A stretch of DNA of 11,132 bases from Frankiaceae bacterium (GTDB lineage: Bacteria; Actinomycetota; Actinomycetes; Mycobacteriales; SCTD01): the NCBI GenBank assembly GCA_947479995.1, contig CANKBT010000080.1, positions 1 to 11,132 of the forward strand. The letters run 5' to 3'. Shown piece after piece: positions 1-7,018 of the stretch. The stretch's first letter is position 1. Every line of letters begins with the position of its first letter. The position numbers and the translations under genes were made by a program. The notes under the pieces are model-generated. The model saw nothing but the letters and a program-made list of their open reading frames with translations, ran no database searches and was not told the DNA's origin.

Positions 1-346
1 CGACCGCGGCGGGCAGCACGAGCCCGAGCGAGCGGAAGCGGTCGGGCCGGTCGCGCAGCACGCGCAGCAGCGCGCCGGCGCCGACCGAGACGCCGACGCA
101 CGCGTCGGCGCCGACGGCGTCGGCGACCGCCAGCACGTCGGCGGCGAGCACGTCGTAGTCCCACCCGCCCGGCAGCGGGTCGCTCTCGCCGTGGCCGCGC
201 AGGTCGAGCAGCACGCGCGTGCCGGGCAGGCGCAGCGCCATGCCGCGAGTCTCGGCGCGGCTGCCGCCGAGGCCGTGCACGAGCAGCGTCACCGGCCCGC
301 CGTCGCCGAGCGCCGACCACGCGACGCCGGCGGTGCGGCCCTGCAC
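1..346 (-). CDS. Alpha/beta hydrolase fold protein, 3' end cut by the window edge
   Basis: A GTG start at 346 reads 115 codons to the window edge without a stop; the C-terminal half, with the expected catalytic Asp/His, lies outside. Visible features are the oxyanion-hole segment HGLGGS (about residues 24-29), the strand-turn DLRGHGESD (about 48-56) and a nucleophile elbow GVSVGAG with Ser87. These are standard for the alpha/beta hydrolase superfamily (esterases, thioesterases, lipases, C-C hydrolases). The G of the fabG TAG stop is the first base of this GTG (TAGTG), so it is the last visible gene of the fatty-acid synthesis operon and probably translationally coupled to fabG. A role on acyl esters or thioesters would fit that context but is inference; substrate is unknown. 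There is no signal peptide, so it is likely cytoplasmic. This gene is too near the edge to judge its full length. Confidence 0.85.
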   Translation of the reverse strand, partial: MQGRTAGVAWSALGDGGPVTLLVHGLGGSRAETRGMALRLPGTRVLLDLRGHGESDPLPGGWDYDVLAADVLAVADAVGADACVGVSVGAGALLRVLRDRPDRFRSLGLVLPAAV

Positions 347-1092
347 TAGTGCCCCATCCCGAGACCGCCGTCGACCGGCACGACCGCGCCGTTGACGTAC
401 GCCGCCGCGTCGCTGGCGAGGAAGGCGATGACCGCCGCGACCTCCTCGGGCGCGGCGGCGCGGCCGAGCGGCGTCGCGGCGAGCACCTGCGCGCGGCGGG
501 CGGGCGGCAGCCCGGCCGTCATCGCGGTGTCGACCAGCCCCGGCGCGACGACGTTGCTCGTCACGCCGCGGCCGCCGAGCTCGACCGCGAGCGAGCGGGC
601 CAGCCCGACCAGGCCGGCCTTGCTCGCGGCGTAGTTCGCCTGGCCCGCGCCGCCCGACAGCGCGACGACCGACGAGACGAAGACCAGCCGCCCCCAGCGC
701 CGGCGCAGCATCGTGCGCGACGCCGCCTTGGCGACGCGGTAGGCCGCGGTGAGGTTGGTGTCGAGCACGCGCGTGAAGCTCTCCTCGCGCATGCGCAGCA
801 GCAGCCCGTCGTCGGTGGCGCCGGCGCACGAGACGACCACCTCGACGTCGCCGTGCTCCTGCGCGGCGGCGGCGACGGCGGCGTCGACGTCGGCCGCGGA
901 GGTGACGTCGCAGCGCACGCCGAGCAGCCCGTCCGGCGCCTCGCCGCGGTGCGTGACCGCGACCCGGTGGCCCTGCGCGGCGAGCAGCCGCGCGGTCGCC
1001 AGGCCGATGCCGCGGCTGCCGCCGGTGACGAGCACCGAGCGGGAGACGGGCGCGGTGGAGCCGACCGACGGCCGCTCCTGCACGGCCGTCAC
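346..1092 (-). CDS. fabG: 3-oxoacyl-ACP reductase, MabA/FabG1-like
   Basis: This 248-residue short-chain dehydrogenase would reduce beta-ketoacyl-ACP to beta-hydroxyacyl-ACP with NADPH, the first reductive step of each FAS-II cycle. The Rossmann motif TGGSRGIG lies at about 23-30, Asn113 in DTNLT, the catalytic Ser near 140-141, and Tyr154-x3-Lys158 in YAASK. The usual NNAG motif reads SCAG here (88-91). An N-terminal VSRSVLVTGG segment, AVTHRG near 45-50, VVAPG near 181-185 and the C-terminal DGGLGMGH closely recall mycobacterial MabA (FabG1) from memory. The GTG start at 1092 overlaps the accD stop (GTGA), giving the usual family length; longer readings upstream would run through accD. It is followed with a one-base overlap by the hydrolase gene. 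In Mycobacterium mabA is followed by inhA; no enoyl reductase follows here. Family assignment is secure; the MabA subgroup needs a tree. Confidence 0.94.
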   Translation of the reverse strand: MTAVQERPSVGSTAPVSRSVLVTGGSRGIGLATARLLAAQGHRVAVTHRGEAPDGLLGVRCDVTSAADVDAAVAAAAQEHGDVEVVVSCAGATDDGLLLRMREESFTRVLDTNLTAAYRVAKAASRTMLRRRWGRLVFVSSVVALSGGAGQANYAASKAGLVGLARSLAVELGGRGVTSNVVAPGLVDTAMTAGLPPARRAQVLAATPLGRAAAPEEVAAVIAFLASDAAAYVNGAVVPVDGGLGMGH

Positions 1093-2474
1093 AGCGGCGG
1101 GTTGGCGCGCGGCCGCGGCAGCCGCGGCGGGACGGCGGCGAGCGCCTCGAGCAGCGCGCGCCGAGTGCCGGCCGGCTCGACGACCGCGTCGACGGCGCCG
1201 CACTCGAGGGCGCGGACGAGGCCTCCGGTCGAGGCCTCGTGCCGGGCGGCGAGCCGGGCCAGCAGCGCCGGCCGCTCGTGCGCCGGGGCGGCGGCCAGCT
1301 CGCGCCGGTGCAGCACCTCGACCGCCGCGCTCGCGCCCATGACGTCGACCGTCGCGCCGGGCCAGGCGAAGACGGCGTCGGCGCCGAGGCCGCGGCTGCC
1401 CATGGCGATGAAGGCGCCGCCGAAGGCCTTGCGCAGCACGACGGTGAGGCGCGGCACGGTCGCGGCGGCGTACACGTGCAGCAGCTTGGCGCCGCGGCGC
1501 ACGACGCCGGTGTCCTCCTGCACGACGCCCGGCAGGTAGCCCGGCACGTCGACGAGGAACAGCAGCGGCACGCCGAGCGCGTCGCACCACTGCACGAAGC
1601 GCCCGGTCTTGTCGCCGCTGTCGGCGTCGAGGCAGCCCGCGAGCCGGACCGGGTTGTTGGCGACGACGCCGACGGTGCGGCCGCCGAGGCGGCCGAGCCC
1701 GGTGACGGCGTTCGGCGCCCAGCCCGCCTGCAGCTCGAGGAAGCGCCGGCCGTCGAGCAGCGCCCGCGCCACCGGCTGCACCTCGTACGGCAGCCGGTGC
1801 GACGCCGGCACGAGCGGGCCGGGGTCGGGGCCGTCGACCGCCGTCGGGTCGACGCGGCCCTGCGCGGCGAGCAGCCCGACCAGCTCGCGGGCCCGGCCGA
1901 GCGCCAGCCCGTCGGTCGCCTCGGCGAGGTGCACGACGCCGCTGCGCGCGTGCGTCACCGGCCCGCCGAGGCGGTCCATGTCGACGTCCTCGCCGGTGAC
2001 GGCCCGCACGACGCCGGGCCCCGTGACGAACACGCGCCCCTGCGGCCCGGTGACGACCACGTCGGTGAGCGCCGGGCCGTACGCCGCGCCGCCGGCCGCC
2101 GGGCCGAGCACGACCGACACCTGCAGCACGCGGCCGCTGGCGCGGGTCTGCGCGGCGAAGACGCGGGCGACCGCGTCGAGGCTCGCGACGCCCTCGCGCA
2201 GCCGGGCGCCGCCGGAGTGCCAGACGCCGACGACCGGCACGCCGAGCTCGACGGCCAGGTCGGTGGCGCCCGCGACGGCGCGGCAGCTGTCGACGCCGAG
2301 CGCGCCGCCCTGCACCGACGCGTCCGTCGCGAAGGCGACGACCGGCAGCCCGGAGATGCGGCCGCGCAGCACGACCGCGCCGTCGACCCGCAGCGCGAGG
2401 TCGGGGCCGGCGTCGAGCAGCGCCTCGAGCCGCGCGGTGGCGGCGTCGGTGCTGCCGTCGAGCAGCGCGGTCAC
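1089..2474 (-). CDS. accD6: Acyl-CoA carboxylase carboxyltransferase (beta) subunit, AccD6-like
   Basis: The 461-residue protein has both halves of a biotin-dependent carboxyltransferase (crotonase-like fold). It moves CO2 from carboxybiotin to acetyl- or propionyl-CoA, giving malonyl- or methylmalonyl-CoA. The N half has WHSGGARLREG (about 85-95) and the oxyanion segment GPAAGGAAYGPAL (124-136). The C half has DVPGYLPG (309-316), KAFGGAFIAMGS (349-360) and a DVMGASAAVEVL stretch (377-388). Ile356 appears to align with the residue that sets acyl preference in Streptomyces (Asp422 in PccB, Ile420 in AccB), so acetyl-CoA should be accepted; this alignment is from memory. No biotin carboxylase or biotin carrier gene is nearby, so those subunits must come from elsewhere. 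The GTG start overlaps the fabF stop as GTGA, and the gene overlaps fabG the same way. Position next to the ketosynthase and ACP genes matches mycobacterial accD6, hence the symbol. Confidence 0.9.
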   Translation of the reverse strand: MTALLDGSTDAATARLEALLDAGPDLALRVDGAVVLRGRISGLPVVAFATDASVQGGALGVDSCRAVAGATDLAVELGVPVVGVWHSGGARLREGVASLDAVARVFAAQTRASGRVLQVSVVLGPAAGGAAYGPALTDVVVTGPQGRVFVTGPGVVRAVTGEDVDMDRLGGPVTHARSGVVHLAEATDGLALGRARELVGLLAAQGRVDPTAVDGPDPGPLVPASHRLPYEVQPVARALLDGRRFLELQAGWAPNAVTGLGRLGGRTVGVVANNPVRLAGCLDADSGDKTGRFVQWCDALGVPLLFLVDVPGYLPGVVQEDTGVVRRGAKLLHVYAAATVPRLTVVLRKAFGGAFIAMGSRGLGADAVFAWPGATVDVMGASAAVEVLHRRELAAAPAHERPALLARLAARHEASTGGLVRALECGAVDAVVEPAGTRRALLEALAAVPPRLPRPRANPPL

Positions 2475-3682
2475 CGGGTCAGCACCAGGGTGACGTCGTG
2501 CCCGCCGAAGCCGAACGACGTGCTCAGCGCGACCTCGTGCGGGTGCGCGCGCGGGGTGAGCCGCACGACGTCGAGGTCGACCGCGTCGTCCGGGTCGTCG
2601 AGGTTGCGCACCGCCGGCACCACGCCCTCGCGCAGGCTCAGCACGGCCGCGACCGCCTCGACCGCGCCGGCGGCGCCGAGCAGGTGGCCGGTGCACGACT
2701 TGGGCGCGGTGACCGGCGGCCGGTGGGCGCCGAGCGCGAGCCCGAGCGCGGTCGCCTCGGCGACGTCGCCGAGCGGCGTCGAGGTGGCGTGCGCGTCGAC
2801 GTGCCCGACCTCGTCGGGGCCGACGCCGGCGTCGCGCAGCGCCGCGGTGACGCTGCGCGCGGCGCCCGTGCCGGCCGGGTCGGGCGCGGTGATGTGGTGC
2901 GCGTCCGAGGCCAGCCCGGCGCCGGCGACGCGGGCGTGCACGCGGGCGCCGCGGGCGGCGGCGTGCTCCTCGCGCTCGAGCACCAGCACGCCGGCGCCCT
3001 CGCCGAGCACGAAGCCGTCGCGCCCCTTGTCGTACGGCCGCGAGGCCTCGGCGGGCGCGTCGTGCCGCGTCGACAGCGCGCGCATCTGCGCGAAGCCCGC
3101 GAGCGGCAGCGGGTGCACGCACGCCTCGGCGCCGCCGACCACGACCACGTCGGCCGCGCCGCTGCGCAGCAGGGCGAGCCCCTGCGCGACCGCCTCGGCG
3201 CCGGACGCGCACGCGCTCACCGGGCAGTGCACCCCGGCGCGGGCGCCGAGCTCGAGGCCGACGCGCGCGGCGGGCCCGTTCGGCATGAGCATCGGCACGA
3301 GGTGCGGGCTGACCGAGCGCGGGCCGCGGTCGCGCAGCACGGCGTCCTGCGACAGCAGGGTGAGCGCCCCGCCGATGCCGGAGCCGAGCACGACGGCGAG
3401 CCGCTCGGGCTCGACCTCGGGGGCGCCGGCGTCGGCCCAGGCCTCGCGGGCGGCGACGAGCGCCACCTGCTGCACGCGGTCGAGGGTGCGCGCCTCGACG
3501 CGGTCGAGCCGGCCGTCGAGGTCGACGGTCGCGGCCAGCCGCGCGGGGAGCGCGGCGAACTCCGGCTCCTCGAGCAGGCGCACGCCGGAGCGGCCCGTCA
3601 GCAGGCCGTCCCAGAGCGCGGCGACGTCGGGGCCGAGGGGCGTGAGCGCGCCGAGGCCGGTGACCGCGACGGGCTCGCTCAC
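2471..3682 (-). CDS. fabF: 3-oxoacyl-ACP synthase II (KAS II)
   Basis: This 403-residue condensing enzyme extends acyl-ACP by two carbons using malonyl-ACP. The thiolase-fold catalytic triad is visible: Cys158 in SACAS, His298 in DAHATST, and His333 in KSCTGHLLGAAGA with Lys328. The N terminus begins PVAVTGLGALTPLG, typical of KAS II, and length is normal. The C-terminal glycine loop reads TSFGFGGHD, where FabF and KasA usually have NSFGFGGHN or NSFGFGGTN, so two conserved asparagines are replaced; the Phe392 gatekeeper remains. The GTG start at 3682 overlaps the acpP stop as GTGA. The downstream accD start overlaps its own stop in the same way. The order fabD-fabH-acpP-fabF is that of the Streptomyces fatty-acid operon. 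Polyketide ketosynthases are related, but the flanking single-copy FAS genes favour primary metabolism. Confidence 0.95.
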   Translation of the reverse strand: MSEPVAVTGLGALTPLGPDVAALWDGLLTGRSGVRLLEEPEFAALPARLAATVDLDGRLDRVEARTLDRVQQVALVAAREAWADAGAPEVEPERLAVVLGSGIGGALTLLSQDAVLRDRGPRSVSPHLVPMLMPNGPAARVGLELGARAGVHCPVSACASGAEAVAQGLALLRSGAADVVVVGGAEACVHPLPLAGFAQMRALSTRHDAPAEASRPYDKGRDGFVLGEGAGVLVLEREEHAAARGARVHARVAGAGLASDAHHITAPDPAGTGAARSVTAALRDAGVGPDEVGHVDAHATSTPLGDVAEATALGLALGAHRPPVTAPKSCTGHLLGAAGAVEAVAAVLSLREGVVPAVRNLDDPDDAVDLDVVRLTPRAHPHEVALSTSFGFGGHDVTLVLTR

Positions 3683-3942
3683 GCAGCCGCCCCGGCGTCG
3701 ACGATGTAGCGCACGGCGTCGCCGACGGTGCGCAGGCGCTCGAGGTCCTCGTCGGGGATGCGCACCCCGAAGCGGTCCTCGCAGGCGACGACGACCTCGA
3801 CCATGGCGAGCGAGTCGACGTCGAGGTGGAAGTCGAAGGTGGCCTCGGGGACGACCGCCTCGGGGGCGGTGCCGACGACCTCCTGCAGCACGTCGGCGAG
3901 CCCGGTCAGCACGTCCTGCTCGGTGGGGGCGGTGGTGGTCAC
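3679..3942 (-). CDS. acpP: Acyl carrier protein
   Basis: This acidic 87-residue protein carries the growing acyl chain on a 4'-phosphopantetheine arm. The attachment Ser44 sits in the classic DVDSLAMVE motif (about 41-49), followed by the helix III and IV region IPDEDLERLRTVGDAVRYI. It is somewhat longer than E. coli AcpP, as actinobacterial ACPs often are. The GTG start at 3942 is supported by an AGGAG five bases upstream, the best ribosome binding site in the operon. Its stop overlaps the fabF start (GTGA). It is the only gene of the cluster preceded by a real gap (42 bases after fabH). Together these suggest higher translation, which fits the need for more ACP than enzymes; that is inference. 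A holo-ACP synthase is not in the window. Confidence 0.96.
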   Translation of the reverse strand: MTTTAPTEQDVLTGLADVLQEVVGTAPEAVVPEATFDFHLDVDSLAMVEVVVACEDRFGVRIPDEDLERLRTVGDAVRYIVDAGAAA

Positions 3943-3945
3943 GGG

Positions 3946-3952
3946 TTCTCCT
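3946..3952 (-). promoter_or_regulatory. Strong ribosome binding site of acpP
   Basis: On the minus strand AGGAGAA lies just before the acpP GTG, with AGGAG ending five bases from the start codon. The other internal genes of the operon begin inside the preceding stop codon, so this is the only clear independent translation signal in the cluster. It fixes the start of acpP. Confidence 0.8.
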
Positions 3953-3984
3953 GGGGGTGGGGGGTGAGCGGTCGTGGGGGGCGG

Positions 3985-4932
3985 TCAGGGGACGCGGACG
4001 ACGAGCCCGGCGGCGGCCAGGCCGGCGCCGAAGCCGAGCAGCAGGGCGCGGTCGCCGGGGCGCACCTCGCCGCGCTCGACGAGCCGGGCCAGCGCGAGGG
4101 GCACGGAGGCCGCGCTGGTGTTGCCGGCGTCGACGACGTCGTGCGCGACCGCGACCCGGTCGGGCAGGCCGAGGGCGGCGACGACGGAGTCGGTGATGCG
4201 GCGGTTGGCCTGGTGGGGCACCAGCGCGTCGAGGTCCGCCACGGTGCAGCCGGCGGCGTCGCAGGCGCGGCGGGCGAGCGCGGGCAGCGTGGTGGTGGCC
4301 CAGCGGTAGACCGCCTGCCCGTCCATCCGCATGCGGGGCGGGCTGCCGTCGGCGACGAGCCGGTCGCGCTGGCCGCCGTCGGCCGACCACACCGGGCGGG
4401 CGACGCCGCCCTCGGCTCCGGGCGCCGCGGCGGAGACCAGCACGGCGCCGGCCCCGTCGCCGAAGATCATGGCGGTGCCGCGGTCGTGCGGGTCGACGAC
4501 GTCGAGCATGCGCTCGCTGCCGACGACGAGCACGTGGTCGGCGGAGCCGGCCCGCACGGCGTCGGCGGCGAGCGCGAGGGCGTAGACGAAGCCGGCGCAG
4601 CCCGCCCCGACGTCGCTCCCGCCCGCCGCGGTGCAGCCCAGCCGGTGCGCGACCTCGGGGGCGCCGTGCGGCAGCGCGCCGGGCAGGCTGCAGGTCGCGA
4701 GCAGCACGAGGCCGACGTCGGCCGCGTCGACGCCCGCGGCCGCGAGCGCCTTGGCGCCGGCGCTCACCGCCATGTCGACGACCGACTCGTCGGCGCCGGC
4801 GACGCCGCGCGTGACGATGCCGGTGCGGCTGCGGATCCACGCGTCGCTCGACCCGAGGCGGGCCGCGACCGCGGTGTTGTCGACCGGGGCCGTCCGGTGC
4901 GCGCCGAGGCCGGTGAGGGTCGCTCCCCTCAC
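3985..4932 (-). CDS. fabH: 3-oxoacyl-ACP synthase III (KAS III)
   Basis: This 315-residue enzyme starts fatty-acid synthesis by condensing an acyl-CoA primer with malonyl-ACP. In branched-chain-making actinobacteria the primers are often isobutyryl- or methylbutyryl-CoA; primer choice here cannot be read from sequence. The Cys-His-Asn triad is complete: Cys112 in GAGCAGFVYAL, His240 in VPHQANRRI, and Asn271 in DAGNTSAASVP. IRSRTGI near 33-39, the usual CoA-contacting segment, and the C-terminal GFGAGLAAAGLVVR are also typical. The GTG start at 4932 overlaps the fabD stop (GTGA), so coupling with fabD is likely, and it gives the normal family length. Reading further upstream in this frame would run through fabD. 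Its stop is followed by the 42-base gap before acpP. Confidence 0.95.
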   Translation of the reverse strand: MRGATLTGLGAHRTAPVDNTAVAARLGSSDAWIRSRTGIVTRGVAGADESVVDMAVSAGAKALAAAGVDAADVGLVLLATCSLPGALPHGAPEVAHRLGCTAAGGSDVGAGCAGFVYALALAADAVRAGSADHVLVVGSERMLDVVDPHDRGTAMIFGDGAGAVLVSAAAPGAEGGVARPVWSADGGQRDRLVADGSPPRMRMDGQAVYRWATTTLPALARRACDAAGCTVADLDALVPHQANRRITDSVVAALGLPDRVAVAHDVVDAGNTSAASVPLALARLVERGEVRPGDRALLLGFGAGLAAAGLVVRVP

Positions 4933-5777
4933 GCGGGCACCGGTGCCCGCACGCCCTCGACGGCGAGGTCGGGGCGGGCCCGTCGCACCAGGCCGGTGAG
5001 CACGCCGGACGGCGCGAGCTCGACCACGGGCCCGTCGGGCAGCGCCGCCAGGCAGAGGTCGAAGCGCACCGGGCGCACGAGCTGGTCGGCGAGCCGGTCG
5101 AGCAGCGCGCGGCCGTCGGTGAGCACGGCGCCGTCGGCGTTCGCGACGACCGGGCAGACCGCCTCGCCGGGCGCGAGCCCGGCGACGTGGGCGGCGAGGG
5201 CGTCGCGGGCCGGCGCCATCGCGGACGTGTGGAAGGCGGCGGCCACCTCCAGGCGGCGCAGCCGCGCGCGGCCCGACGGCGCGTACGCGTCGAGCGCCTC
5301 GACCGGGCCGCCGAGCACGACCTGACCGGGGGCGTTGACCGTGCCGAGCTCGAGCCCGGCGGCGGCCACCTCCTCGGCCGACGGCACCTCGCCGAGGACG
5401 GCCGCCATGCCGGTCGGGCGGAGCCGGGCGGCGTCGGCCATGAGCCGGCCGCGCACCGCGGCGAGGGCGACGGCCTCGTCGTCGTCGAGCACGCCGGCGA
5501 GCGCGAGGGCCGCGAGCTCGCCGACGCTGTGGCCGCAGACGAGCGTCGGCGCGTCGAGCGTGCGGCCGCTCAGCAGCGCGGCGGCGGTGAGCACCGGCTG
5601 GGCGACGTCGGTCTGCCGCAGCACGTCCGCGGGCGCGGTGGTGCCGAGACCGAGCAGGTCGAGGCCGGTGCGCGCCGACCACCGCTCGACGGCCGTGACG
5701 GCGCCGGGTGCGGTCAGCCACGGCACGAGCAGGCCCGGTGCCTGGGCACCCTGTCCGGGGGCGAGGAGCGTGGTCAC
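4929..5777 (-). CDS. fabD: Malonyl-CoA:ACP transacylase
   Basis: The 282-residue protein transfers malonyl from CoA to ACP, providing the extender unit for FabH and FabF. It has the N-terminal LLAPGQGAQ (4-12), nucleophile Ser84 in GHSVGELAALALAG, Arg109 in AVRGRLM for the malonyl carboxylate, and His183 in AAFHTSAM. A further typical piece is VVELAPSGVLTGLVRR near the C terminus. The GTG at 5777 places the conserved LLAPGQG where FabD proteins usually begin; an in-frame GTG at 5801 would add eight unconserved residues. The SD-like GAGGG is only about one base from the GTG, so start recognition may be unusual. It is the first gene of the operon, 79 bases downstream of fasR, so the main promoter or FasR site is expected just upstream. 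Confidence 0.95.
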   Translation of the reverse strand: MTTLLAPGQGAQAPGLLVPWLTAPGAVTAVERWSARTGLDLLGLGTTAPADVLRQTDVAQPVLTAAALLSGRTLDAPTLVCGHSVGELAALALAGVLDDDEAVALAAVRGRLMADAARLRPTGMAAVLGEVPSAEEVAAAGLELGTVNAPGQVVLGGPVEALDAYAPSGRARLRRLEVAAAFHTSAMAPARDALAAHVAGLAPGEAVCPVVANADGAVLTDGRALLDRLADQLVRPVRFDLCLAALPDGPVVELAPSGVLTGLVRRARPDLAVEGVRAPVPA

Positions 5778-5806
5778 GCCCTCGACACTGCGGCCGGGCA
5801 CCCGCC

Positions 5807-5827
5807 CGCGCACTGGCCGACGCGCAC
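5807..5827. repeat. Short direct repeat upstream of fabD
   Basis: CGCGCAC occurs at 5807-5813 and again at 5821-5827, a 14-base period, inside the fasR-fabD gap (GTGCGCG twice on the coding strand). In such GC-rich DNA a seven-base repeat can arise by chance, so a regulator site here is only a possibility. Confidence 0.3.
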
Positions 5828-5845
5828 CGACATCACGGGCCGGTC

Positions 5846-5862
5846 TTGTCAGGTTCCTACAA
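5846..5862. promoter_or_regulatory. Imperfect inverted repeat between fasR and fabD, candidate operator
   Basis: TTGTCAGG at 5846-5853 and CCTACAA at 5856-5862 form an inverted repeat (TTGT-AGG arms, one extra C in the left arm) around TT. It overlaps the fasR stop codon and is clearly richer in A and T than its surroundings. It lies about 70-85 bases upstream of the fabD start. It could be a binding site for FasR or another regulator. It could also be a weak end-of-gene hairpin, though the arms are short and lack the GC stem expected of a terminator here. Confidence 0.4.
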
Positions 5863-6981
5863 CGAGGGCTCGCGGCCGAGCACGAGGGCGAGGCGCAGCA
5901 CGAGCGCCCCGCGGGCGTCGGCCGGGTCGTGCCCGACGACCTCGCGGATGCGCTTGAGGCGGTAGCGCACGGTGTTCGGGTGCACGACGAGCAGCCGCGC
6001 CGCGCCCTCCAGCGAGCCCGCCTGCTCGAGGTACGCCGCGGCCGTCGCGAGCAGGTCGCCACCCGCCGCGGCGAGCGGCGCGTGCACGTCCTCGAGCAGC
6101 CGCGTGCGGGCGGCCGCCTCCCCCAGCACGGCCCGCTCGGCCAGCAGCGCCGCGGCGGCGACGGGGCGCGGCGCCTGCGGCCAGGCGCCGACGGCGGCGA
6201 GCCCGGCGAGCGCCTCCTGCACCGAGGTCGCCACGTCGGCGAGCTCGCCGACGACCGGCCCGTGCACGACCGGCCCGTCGGGCAGGCGGCGGGCGACCTC
6301 GGCGACGCCGTCGGCCGGCGCCCCGCCGGGCCCGCCGACGACGAGCACGAGCGCGCCGGTCGACTCCCCCGACAGCAGCGACAGCCCCGCGGCGCGGGTG
6401 TGCGCCCGCAGCGCCGGCAGGTCGACGACCCGGTCGGCCGGCGCCGCCGCGGCCACCACCCAGGCTCCGCGCTCCCAGCCCAGGGCGGCGGCCCGCGAGA
6501 GCACCAGCGAGCCGACCGCCCCGCGCACGAGGGCGTCGACGACACCGGCCTCGACCCGGGCGTCCCAGGCGCCGCGCGCCTCGGCGGCGCTGGCGTAGAC
6601 GTCGGCGGCGGCGAAGGCGATCTCGCGGGAGTAGCGCAGCACCGCCTCGCGCACGCGCTGCTCGTCGCCGGGCGCCGCGAGCGCGGGCACCTCGCGCTCG
6701 ACCACGTCGACGGCGAGCCGGATGAGCTGCACGGTCTGCTTGAGGGTGACCGCGCGCGTCAGCTCGCGGGGCGCCGCGGCGAAGACCGTCGGCACCGGCG
6801 CCTCCGGCGCGCGCAGCCACGCGGTGAACGCGCCCAGCCCGGCCTCGACGACGAGCCCGACGTACGACCGCTCCTGCGCCGGCAGCGCGCGGAACCACGG
6901 CAGCGCGTCCATCTCGGCGACGGCCGCGCGCGACAGCCGCGCCGAGGCGCGGCGCACGCGCTGCCAGGAGGGCTGGGCCAC
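5857..6981 (-). CDS. fasR: FasR-type transcriptional regulator (PucR/CdaR family)
   Basis: The 374-residue protein has the CdaR/PucR architecture. An N-terminal all-helical part contains APRELTRAVTLKQTVQLIR (about 69-88) and EIAFAAADVYASAAEARGAWDAR (120-142). A middle domain spans about 150-265, and a C-terminal PucR-type helix-turn-helix is seen in SLEGAARLLVVHPNTVRYRLKR (about 323-344). It closely recalls Streptomyces FasR, the activator of the fabD-fabH-acpP-fabF operon, and the gene has the same place directly before fabD. The GTG at 6981 was chosen because VAQPSWQRVR leads straight into the conserved helix region. An in-frame ATG at 7020 would add 13 residues with no family look and would overlap the divergent thiolase start. 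It probably senses the malonyl- or acyl-CoA state, but no ligand site can be assigned. The gap to fabD is 79 bases, so read-through from fasR is possible. Confidence 0.88.
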   Translation of the reverse strand: MAQPSWQRVRRASARLSRAAVAEMDALPWFRALPAQERSYVGLVVEAGLGAFTAWLRAPEAPVPTVFAAAPRELTRAVTLKQTVQLIRLAVDVVEREVPALAAPGDEQRVREAVLRYSREIAFAAADVYASAAEARGAWDARVEAGVVDALVRGAVGSLVLSRAAALGWERGAWVVAAAAPADRVVDLPALRAHTRAAGLSLLSGESTGALVLVVGGPGGAPADGVAEVARRLPDGPVVHGPVVGELADVATSVQEALAGLAAVGAWPQAPRPVAAAALLAERAVLGEAAARTRLLEDVHAPLAAAGGDLLATAAAYLEQAGSLEGAARLLVVHPNTVRYRLKRIREVVGHDPADARGALVLRLALVLGREPSL

Positions 6982-7004
6982 GCGGCCACTCTCGCAGCCG
7001 CGCG

Positions 7005-7010
7005 TACCGT
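7005..7010 (+). promoter_or_regulatory. Candidate -10 box of the thiolase gene
   Basis: TACCGT fits the actinobacterial TANNNT -10 pattern and ends eight bases before the thiolase ATG. A transcript from it would start at or within about two bases of the ATG. No Shine-Dalgarno sequence is seen in the bases before the ATG, and no convincing -35 box, which fits a leaderless message. This is a pattern match only. Confidence 0.4.
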
Positions 7011-7018
7011 CTCCCGCC

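Noticed and set aside
1093..1590. Extension of the fabG frame upstream of 1092
   Set aside because: It overlaps accD in another frame with Arg/Ala-rich noise; the GTG at 1092 gives normal FabG length and a GTGA overlap.
1239..4196. Very long open frames on the plus strand opposite the fatty-acid genes, including this 985-codon one
   Set aside because: They lie antisense to clearly recognised genes, have low-complexity Ala/Arg/Gly/Pro composition with no domain, and are expected where third positions are almost all G or C.
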